Origin: Limnochordia bacterium
Lineage (GTDB): Bacteria > Bacillota > Limnochordia > Darwinibacteriales > DTU012
Direction: 5' to 3'
Length of the DNA: 8,378 nt
Assembly (NCBI GenBank): GCA_007116995.1
Contig: SKHL01000281.1
Span: 1-8,378 of the forward strand
The first letter of the stretch is position 1, and each line of letters starts with the position of its first letter. The position numbers were made by a program, and so were the translations under genes. Positions 1 through 5,181 of the stretch are shown piece by piece. The notes under the pieces are model-generated. The model did not search any database, was not told the origin of the DNA, and worked only from the letters and a program-made list of their open reading frames with translations.

Positions 1-342
1 GATGTAATTCGCTTAGGAAATCGCTACGGAAGAATGGTGATTCCCGGATGTATGACACCTACAGAAATTGAAAAGGCATACGAAGCAGGCGCTGATATGG
101 TAAAAGTTTTTCCTGCAGGTGTGGTAGGAGCTAGTTATTTTAAGAATATATTAGGACCATTGGATCATGTTACATTAATGGCCACTGGTGGAATAAGTGT
201 GGAAACAGCCCGAGAGTTTAGAGACAATGGAGCAGAAGTTCTTGGTGTTGGCGGCAACTTAGTTGATAACAAGCTAATTGCGGCAGATAAGTTTGATGAG
301 ATTACCAGTTATGCAAAAAAGTTAGTTGCAGTCGCCAAATAG
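1..342 (+). CDS. eda: KDPG/KHG aldolase, 3' part (5' end outside window)
   Basis: C-terminal 113 residues of a class I aldolase of the KDPG/KHG family, which splits 2-keto-3-deoxy-6-phosphogluconate into pyruvate and glyceraldehyde 3-phosphate (Entner-Doudoroff and uronate catabolism) in the cytoplasm. The frame is open from the first base, so the gene is cut by the window edge. The ATG at 34 is an internal Met, because family-like sequence (DVIRLGNRYGR) precedes it. Visible family motifs are IPGCMTPTEI, then EAGADMVKVFPAG, whose Lys (codon 103-105) is the Schiff-base lysine by family alignment, then the phosphate-binding MATGGIS and GVGGNLV segments. The end is normal, with stop TAG at 340-342. 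A 200-base gap separates it from the next gene, so it probably belongs to an upstream operon. No clear terminator follows. KHG versus KDPG specificity cannot be told from this part. Confidence 0.93.
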   Translation, partial: DVIRLGNRYGRMVIPGCMTPTEIEKAYEAGADMVKVFPAGVVGASYFKNILGPLDHVTLMATGGISVETAREFRDNGAEVLGVGGNLVDNKLIAADKFDEITSYAKKLVAVAK

Positions 343-441
343 CAGGATAATGGAGCAGTTACTAGCATATCCGTCAGAGTATACTTAGGCTGAAAAATGG
401 AATGAGTAGATGTAAAAGGGAAATGGGCTTTCATGTTGTAA

Positions 442-471
442 CTGTCATTAAGAGATATATCCGCATAAAAT
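442..471 (+). promoter_or_regulatory. weak sigma-A-type promoter candidate for the six-gene run
   Basis: CTGTCA (442-447) and TAAAAT (466-471) are separated by 18 bases. They match the -35 and -10 consensus at 4/6 and 5/6 positions. The pair sits about 70 bases ahead of the GTG start at 543, in the only sizeable gap ahead of the gene run, which is where a promoter is expected. The match is modest and the surrounding DNA is AT-rich, so chance is a real possibility. Confidence 0.35.
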
Positions 472-530
472 ATTGTTGATAAATAAACCCCCAAACTGTG
501 TTAGAGTTGGTTTTGGAAATCCATCGCAAC

Positions 531-536
531 GGAGGA
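531..536 (+). promoter_or_regulatory. ribosome binding site deciding the GTG 543 start
   Basis: GGAGGA lies 6-7 bases before GTG 543. The frame stays open upstream to a GTG at 498, but that codon has no Shine-Dalgarno sequence before it, and the added 15 residues do not resemble a YchF N-terminus. The SD therefore sets the start at 543. Confidence 0.85.
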
Positions 537-542
537 AGTCTA

Positions 543-1604
543 GTGAAAATAGGCATTATCGGTACTCCACAAAGTGGTAAAAGCACGATCTTTCAATTAC
601 TAACTAATGTGGAATCTTCGGTCAGTAGTAAGGCAAATGTGGGTATTGCCAAGGTGCCGGATCCCCGGATATCTAGGTTATCTCTAATATTTAAACCAAA
701 AAGGACAACATATGCGACGATTGAGTTTGTAGATATTGCTGGATTGGTCTCTGGTCAGTCAAAAAAGGGGAATGAATTCTTAAAGGCAGTTCGTGATGTA
801 GATGCTATTGTTCAGGTGATTCGGGCTTTTGAGAATGAGTTGGTACCAACAATAGATGGAAACATATCTCCTATCCGAGATTTAAACCAGATCCAATCAG
901 AACTGATTCTGACTGATTGGAGTTTATTGGAAACCCGGATGGAGAAATTAGTGAAAGAGCGGGTTAAAAATCCCAATGCCACTAAAGAGTTAGCGGTATT
1001 AGAGAAGTGTAAGGATGTCTTAGAGAATGACTTACCCTTGCGTAGTCTAGATTTGGACGAGGAGGAAGATAAATTAATTCGCGGATATGACTTCTTTACG
1101 CGTAAACCCTTATTATTGGTTATTAACGTAGACGAAGACCAAATTCGGAGCTCATCCTACTTGCAACAAGATGAACTATCGGTTTGGGCTAATGAGCGCA
1201 GCATGCCCTTAGTAATGGTAAGTGGTCAGGTCGAGATGGAGATAAATCAGCTAGACGATGATGATAAAGCGATGTTCATGACAGAACTAGGTATTGAAGA
1301 AACCGGTATATCCAGACTAGCACAAGCAGTTTACGAGCATTTGGGGTTAATTTCTTATTTTACTGTGGGTGAGGATGAAGTTCGAGCCTGGACCATTCGG
1401 CAAGGAATGTCAGCACGGCAGGGTGCTGGTAAAATTCACTCGGATATTGAACGAGGCTTTATTCGGGCTGAAGTGGTAAGCAACCAAGAGTTTATCGAGT
1501 ACGGAAGTATGCAGAAACTGAAAGAAAAAGGACTTTTTCGGTTAGAAGGGAAAGAATATATTATTAAAGATGGCGATATCATTAATTTTCGTTTTAATGT
1601 GTAG
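543..1604 (+). CDS. divergent YchF/OLA1-family P-loop ATPase/GTPase
   Basis: A 353-residue cytoplasmic TRAFAC P-loop protein of the Obg/YchF family. YchF proteins bind ATP better than GTP, associate with ribosomes and act in stress responses. Domains are an N-terminal G domain (about 1-100 and 185-265), a helical insertion (about 110-180) and a C-terminal TGS-like/DUF933 domain (about 268-353, with RAWTIRQG, GKIHSDIERGFIRAEVV and EGKEYIIKDGDIINFRFNV). Motifs are the P-loop GTPQSGKST (7-15), DIAGLV (64-69), and NVDE (195-198) in place of NKxD, the change that gives YchF its ATP preference. Compared with canonical YchF as I recall it, the P-loop is GTPQSGKST instead of GLPNVGKST, the switch I segment NYPFxTIxPNVG is cut to a short SSVSSKANVG, and the switch II stretch after DIAGLV is about three residues shorter. 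This suggests a paralog with changed nucleotide cycling, not the housekeeping copy. Start is GTG with a strong SD. It is the first gene of the run, 33 bases ahead of the YlbF-family gene. Confidence 0.9.
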   Translation: MKIGIIGTPQSGKSTIFQLLTNVESSVSSKANVGIAKVPDPRISRLSLIFKPKRTTYATIEFVDIAGLVSGQSKKGNEFLKAVRDVDAIVQVIRAFENELVPTIDGNISPIRDLNQIQSELILTDWSLLETRMEKLVKERVKNPNATKELAVLEKCKDVLENDLPLRSLDLDEEEDKLIRGYDFFTRKPLLLVINVDEDQIRSSSYLQQDELSVWANERSMPLVMVSGQVEMEINQLDDDDKAMFMTELGIEETGISRLAQAVYEHLGLISYFTVGEDEVRAWTIRQGMSARQGAGKIHSDIERGFIRAEVVSNQEFIEYGSMQKLKEKGLFRLEGKEYIIKDGDIINFRFNV

Positions 1605-1637
1605 CTTGAAGAATGTAGCGATAAGGAGAGGATTAAT

Positions 1638-2039
1638 ATGGATGTGAGGGAAAGAGCACAAGAGCTCGCTGACTCTTTATCCACTAGCAAAGAGTATATG
1701 CGACTTAAAGAAGCGAGAGATGCGGTAGAACAGCACCAAGCAGCCAAGGTAATGCTGCGAGATTTTCATAAAAAGCAAACCGCATTACAACAGCAACAAG
1801 CAGAAGGTAAACAGGTCACTGAGAGCCAGACTGAGGAGCTACATAAGTTATATGAGGTACTCTCCATTAATCCCTATATTCGCGACTTGTTTGAAGCAGA
1901 ATTCGTTTTTAGTGGGCTAATGATGGAGGTGCAAGAGATTATCGGTAAGGCACTAGGTCTAGAGCCAGAAGATAATATCGAGTCTAATGAAGATGAGTTA
2001 AAGGCTCCGCAGAAAAAACTATGGACACCAGGAAATTAG
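1638..2039 (+). CDS. YlbF/YmcA-family protein
   Basis: A small, largely helical protein of 133 residues matching the Com_YlbF/YmcA family. Its members in Bacillus subtilis (YlbF, YmcA) form the Y-complex with YaaT, which influences RNase Y-dependent mRNA processing, competence, sporulation and biofilm formation. Family-like parts are the N-terminal helix with SKEYMRLKEARDAVE, the Gln-rich coiled-coil stretch (about 45-66), and the conserved C-terminal NPYIRDLFEAEFVFSGLMMEVQEIIGKAL type segment (about 78-106). A 25-residue acidic tail follows that looks disordered. The protein has no cysteine, so it cannot contribute Cys ligands to an iron-sulfur cluster as reported for the Y-complex; it may be closer to cluster-free members such as YheA-like proteins. 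ATG start with AAGGAG at 1623-1628. It lies 13 bases ahead of the next gene, whose SD overlaps this stop codon, so translation is probably coupled. Confidence 0.85.
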   Translation: MDVRERAQELADSLSTSKEYMRLKEARDAVEQHQAAKVMLRDFHKKQTALQQQQAEGKQVTESQTEELHKLYEVLSINPYIRDLFEAEFVFSGLMMEVQEIIGKALGLEPEDNIESNEDELKAPQKKLWTPGN

Positions 2040-2046
2040 GGAGTGG
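2038..2046 (+). promoter_or_regulatory. ribosome binding site for TTG 2053, overlapping the upstream stop
   Basis: AGGGAGTGG starts inside the TAG stop of the YlbF-family gene and ends 6 bases before the TTG at 2053. The overlap points to translational coupling of the two genes and supports the unusual TTG start. Confidence 0.7.
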
Positions 2047-2052
2047 AAACCT

Positions 2053-2898
2053 TTGTCTAAGTTATTAATAGGGACTGCAGGTATACCAATTTCCACCGAG
2101 GCGCGCTCTAGTCAAGCAGGCATAAAACGCTTACGCGAACTGGGATTAGGCTGTATGGAGATGGAGTTTGTCCGTAGTGTACAGATGAAAGAACCAACAG
2201 CGAAAAAAGTAAAAGAAGTTGCACTAGATGAAGAAATTTCTCTGACAGTGCATGCACCCTATTATGTGAATCTAAATTCTCATGAGGATGAAAAGGTTCT
2301 AGCCAGTAAAGAGCGGATTTTAAAAGCCGCACGGATAGGATTTATTGCTGGAGCATCTAGTGTAACCTTTCATGCGGCTTTCTACCACACGGATGACCGA
2401 GATGAAGTGTACCAGAACGTAAAAAGAAGTCTAATGGATATACGCCAAATATTAGATGATGAAGGAAACACAATTCAGCTACGTCCGGAAACTACAGGAG
2501 CACCATCACAATTTGGTACAGTCCCAGAAATTGTGAGGCTATCAAGAGAGATTCCAGGGGTATTTCCTTGTGTCGATTTCTCACATCTACATGCCCGTAG
2601 CAACGGTGAGTATAATACCTATGAAGAGTTTAATAATGTGCTTGAGTATCTACGAGCAGAGTTAGGTCAAGTAGCCCTTGAACAGCTACATATGCACATA
2701 TCGGGGATTGACTATGGGGCAAAAGGAGAAAAGAAACACCTCGCCTTAGAAGAGTCCGATATGGCCTATCAAGAAGTACTCAAGGCATTAATCGATAATG
2801 GCGTAGGTGGGTGGTTGATCTGCGAAAGTCCGGAGTTAGAGAATGATGCACTACTATTAATGGAAACCTATCTGCGGTTGTTAAATCCACAACGCTAG
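2053..2898 (+). CDS. endonuclease IV-like TIM-barrel protein (AP endonuclease family 2)
   Basis: A 281-residue TIM-barrel protein of the xylose isomerase-like superfamily, closest in motif pattern to endonuclease IV (Nfo), which uses three metal ions to cut DNA at abasic sites. Likely metal ligands by motif are H67 (TVHAPYY), H107 (TFHAAFY), E146 (RPETTG), D175 and H178 (CVDFSHLHAR), H215 (HMHISG), H229 (EKKHL) and E258 (ICESPELE). In E. coli Nfo the pattern before the eighth-strand His is Asp-x-His; here it is Lys-Lys-His, so one Asp ligand seems lost. Length matches Nfo (about 280). Start is TTG, with AGGGAGTGG (2038-2046) overlapping the upstream stop codon; no ATG or GTG nearby fits better. 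Such archaeal/Clostridia-type Nfo-like proteins are often annotated as AP endonucleases, but a sugar-phosphate isomerase/epimerase role in the same fold is possible given the sugar enzymes downstream. Gap to the next gene is 36 bases. Confidence 0.82.
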   Translation: MSKLLIGTAGIPISTEARSSQAGIKRLRELGLGCMEMEFVRSVQMKEPTAKKVKEVALDEEISLTVHAPYYVNLNSHEDEKVLASKERILKAARIGFIAGASSVTFHAAFYHTDDRDEVYQNVKRSLMDIRQILDDEGNTIQLRPETTGAPSQFGTVPEIVRLSREIPGVFPCVDFSHLHARSNGEYNTYEEFNNVLEYLRAELGQVALEQLHMHISGIDYGAKGEKKHLALEESDMAYQEVLKALIDNGVGGWLICESPELENDALLLMETYLRLLNPQR

Positions 2899-2923
2899 AG
2901 AGTATCATCAGGTTAAGATGAAT

Positions 2924-2928
2924 GGAGG
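2924..2928 (+). promoter_or_regulatory. ribosome binding site deciding ATG 2935 over ATG 2931
   Basis: GGAGG ends 6 bases before ATG 2935, the phosphofructokinase start. A second ATG at 2931 is only 2 bases from the SD and opens an out-of-frame reading of about 21 codons, so it is probably not used. Confidence 0.75.
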
Positions 2929-2934
2929 ATATGT

Positions 2935-4224
2935 ATGGGAAAAGCAAAGAACGTAGTTATTTCGCAATCAGGTGGACCAACACCAGTGATCAATAACTCG
3001 TTGCGGGGTGTGATTGATGCCTGCAAAGAATATGGAGATCGCCTTGGGACGATTTATGCAGGGTATCATGGTGTAGAAGGAATCTTAAAAGAAGAGCTGC
3101 TAGACCTATCGGCTCAGAGCGATGAGGAAATTGCCCTCCTACGAACTACACCAACAGCTGGATCCATTGGGACTTGTCGCTATAAGCTAAAAAGTGATCA
3201 GACCAAAGATTTTCAACGTGTAGTTGAGGTCCTTAAGGCTCATGATGTAGGCTATTTATTCTACATCGGTGGAAATGACTCCATGGATACAGCTCATAAG
3301 ATTAGTGTGCTCGCCCAAGACCAGGGTTTAGACTTGGTAGCCGTCGGCGTGCCTAAAACGATTGATAACGATGTGGGAGATTCTGAATTTAAGGTAATTG
3401 ATCATACCCCAGGATATGGAAGCGTGGCTAGGTATTGGGCTTCCTATATTCAAAATGCCAATGAAGAGAATATGGGTTCGTCTCCAGCAGATCCAGTCTT
3501 AGTTGTGCAAGCCATGGGTCGAAAGATAGGATACATACCGGCAGCAGCTCGATTAGCCGATCCGAACAGGGAGCTTCCACTGCAGATATACATGGTTGAA
3601 TCTAATGTGGGAATGGAAGAGATGACCGACAAGATTAATGATCAACTAAAGATGTCTGGTCGTGTCATCGTCGTTGTAGGTGAGGGACTCCCCATCGCCG
3701 ATTTTGGACAATCCAAAGACTCCTTCGGGCACACCCAGTTTAGTGCTAGTGAGACCACTGTAGCCCAAGCGGTGGTTAACCAGCTCAATCGTGTGGGCTT
3801 AAACGCTAGGGGTTCCGCGCGCGGGCAAGTTCCGGGCACAGATCAGCGGGGGGCTATTAACTATGTATCACCTGTTGATTTGGAGGAGGCCTACAAACTA
3901 GGGCAAAAAGCAGTGGAAATTGCCATGGAAGATGGCAATGGGTATATGTCTACCATTTTACGGAAAGCATCGGCCATCTATACAGTGGAGTACGATAAAG
4001 TTCCACTAGATATTGTGGCTAATTCTGAGCGCGCGTTCCCCGAACAATGGATTTCACAGAGCCGTGTGGATGTAACAGATCAGTTTCTCCGCTATGCTCG
4101 ACCGCTAATTGGCGACGACTTTGTTAATATCCCGATGGTTAATGGACTGATGCGCTTTGCAAAGTTGAAGCCGATATTTGCCGATAAGATGCTATCCCCA
4201 TATGAACCTGAGGCCTATATCTAA
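2935..4224 (+). CDS. pfp: 6-phosphofructokinase, probably PPi-dependent
   Basis: A 429-residue cytoplasmic phosphofructokinase of the PfkA superfamily, longer than the roughly 320-residue ATP enzymes and in the range of PPi-type enzymes. It converts fructose 6-phosphate to fructose 1,6-bisphosphate, reversibly if PPi is the donor. Motifs are SQSGGPTPVIN (10-20) at the donor site, GGNDS (112-116), PKTIDND (140-146, catalytic base D144 by alignment), DHTPGYGS (156-163), MGRKIGY (194-200) and VVGEG (247-251). ATP enzymes have Gly at the fourth position of GGDGS and at the second position of PGTIDND. Here these are D115 and K141, the two residues that mark PPi use. The third position of the first motif is Asn where GGDDS is common; GGNDS occurs in one bacterial clade as far as I recall. 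ATG start with GGAGG. It lies 36 bases after the Nfo-like gene and 37 before the HAD gene. The phosphate donor is inferred, not shown. Confidence 0.93.
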   Translation: MGKAKNVVISQSGGPTPVINNSLRGVIDACKEYGDRLGTIYAGYHGVEGILKEELLDLSAQSDEEIALLRTTPTAGSIGTCRYKLKSDQTKDFQRVVEVLKAHDVGYLFYIGGNDSMDTAHKISVLAQDQGLDLVAVGVPKTIDNDVGDSEFKVIDHTPGYGSVARYWASYIQNANEENMGSSPADPVLVVQAMGRKIGYIPAAARLADPNRELPLQIYMVESNVGMEEMTDKINDQLKMSGRVIVVVGEGLPIADFGQSKDSFGHTQFSASETTVAQAVVNQLNRVGLNARGSARGQVPGTDQRGAINYVSPVDLEEAYKLGQKAVEIAMEDGNGYMSTILRKASAIYTVEYDKVPLDIVANSERAFPEQWISQSRVDVTDQFLRYARPLIGDDFVNIPMVNGLMRFAKLKPIFADKMLSPYEPEAYI

Positions 4225-4247
4225 ATAAAGGAACTACCAATGCGAAA

Positions 4248-4253
4248 AGGAGG
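4248..4253 (+). promoter_or_regulatory. ribosome binding site deciding TTG 4262
   Basis: AGGAGG (with four A's just upstream) lies 8 bases before TTG 4262. A nearer ATG at 4257 is followed after one codon by TGA, so it cannot start the protein. The tiny ATG-AAT-TGA frame overlaps the TTG start. Confidence 0.8.
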
Positions 4254-4261
4254 CATATGAA

Positions 4262-5149
4262 TTGAGTGATCCAGCTAGAGCACTTAAAGAATTAAAGAAA
4301 GAAAAGGATTTTTTGGTGGGTATTGATTCTGATGGATGTGTGTTTGACACGATGGAGATCAAGCATAAGGAGTGCTTTATTCCAAATATCATCAATAGCT
4401 TTAATCTGCAAGCAGTCAGCAAGTATGCCAGAGAGGCAGCAGAATTTGTTAATCTTTACTCAAAAACAAGGGGGATAAATCGATTCCCAGCTTTAGTTGA
4501 AGCCTTAGATTGGCTGGCCGATCGGGATGAAGTTAAAAAACGGAACTTCCAAATTCCCGAAATCGATTCTCTAAGAGAGTGGATTAAGAACGAGACCAAG
4601 TTAGGCAATCCGGCCCTAGAATCTATTGTGGCGAAGACAAATGACCCCGTATTAGCCAAAAGTCTTAAATGGTCATTAGCTGTTAATGATACGGTCACAG
4701 ATTTAGTCCGAGGTGTTCCTCCCTTCCCCTACGTACGAGAAAGCCTAAAGAAGATGGGTGAGCAAGCCGATTTAATCGTAGTATCAGCTACTCCTAATGA
4801 AGCCCTAGAGCGGGAATGGGAAGAGCATAACATTGCCCAATTTGTAAAGGTTATCGCAGGTCAAGAAATGGGATCGAAAGCTGAGTGCCTGGAGTTCGCC
4901 ACAGCCCGGGGATATATCAATGACCATGTACTCATGATTGGAGATGCACCGGGGGATCATAAGGCAGCCCAGACTGCTGGAGCTCTGTTCTATCCCATTA
5001 ACCCAGGGAATGAAGATGTGTCTTGGCAGCGGTTTTATGAAGAAGCGTTTGATAAATTTATTAGTCTGGAGTATGCTGGGGCATATCAAGAAAAGCTAGT
5101 CGCTGAATTTGAGCGGTATCTACCCGCTACACCCCCATGGAAGAAGTAA
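4262..5149 (+). CDS. HAD-superfamily hydrolase with large cap domain
   Basis: A 295-residue haloacid dehalogenase-type protein, probably a phosphatase or phosphomutase-like enzyme acting on a small phosphorylated metabolite in the cytoplasm. All four HAD motifs are present: motif I GIDSDGCVFDT with nucleophile D22 and acid/base D24, motif II VVSATP with S175, motif III K206 (GSKAEC), and motif IV MIGDAPGDHKAA with D228 and D232. The first motif is close to the DxDGxxFDT form of the beta-phosphoglucomutase/phosphoglycolate phosphatase branch. About 150 residues separate motifs I and II, larger than a usual C1 cap, and they are mostly predicted helical and charged. No signal peptide or membrane segment is seen. 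Start is TTG, fixed by AGGAGG at 8 bases. It sits between the phosphofructokinase and gnd (gaps 37 and 32 bases), so a sugar phosphate substrate is a reasonable inference, but the substrate cannot be named. Confidence 0.88.
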   Translation: MSDPARALKELKKEKDFLVGIDSDGCVFDTMEIKHKECFIPNIINSFNLQAVSKYAREAAEFVNLYSKTRGINRFPALVEALDWLADRDEVKKRNFQIPEIDSLREWIKNETKLGNPALESIVAKTNDPVLAKSLKWSLAVNDTVTDLVRGVPPFPYVRESLKKMGEQADLIVVSATPNEALEREWEEHNIAQFVKVIAGQEMGSKAECLEFATARGYINDHVLMIGDAPGDHKAAQTAGALFYPINPGNEDVSWQRFYEEAFDKFISLEYAGAYQEKLVAEFERYLPATPPWKK

Positions 5150-5181
5150 GCTAGTGGATTACGAAGAAAGAAGGGATACTG

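Larger units (their letters stand above)
343..542 (+). other. intergenic gap between eda and the six-gene run
   Basis: This 200-base stretch has no convincing coding region on either strand. I found no strong hairpin followed by a T-run after eda, no tRNA and no recognisable riboswitch. It contains an AT-rich segment around 436-485 with a weak promoter candidate, and the ribosome binding site of the next gene at its right end. Confidence 0.6.

Noticed and set aside
309..494. 61-residue minus-strand reading frame over the eda end and gap
   Set aside because: No SD before its ATG, no family resemblance, and part of it is antisense to eda.
498..542. Upstream in-frame GTG extension of the YchF-like protein (15 extra residues)
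   Set aside because: There is no SD before 498, the residues do not match the family N-terminus, and a strong GGAGGA sits just before GTG 543.
1436..1747. Minus-strand reading frame of 103 residues across the YchF-like and YlbF-like genes
   Set aside because: It is Ser/Leu-rich low-complexity sequence typical of an antisense shadow and runs across two well-supported genes.
2931..2996. Short out-of-frame peptide from ATG 2931 before pfp
   Set aside because: Only 2 bases from the SD, about 21 codons and no sign of selection; most likely a chance ATG.
4456..5089. Minus-strand reading frames of 80 and 94 residues inside the HAD gene
   Set aside because: Antisense to a gene with all four HAD motifs, no SD and no recognisable domain.
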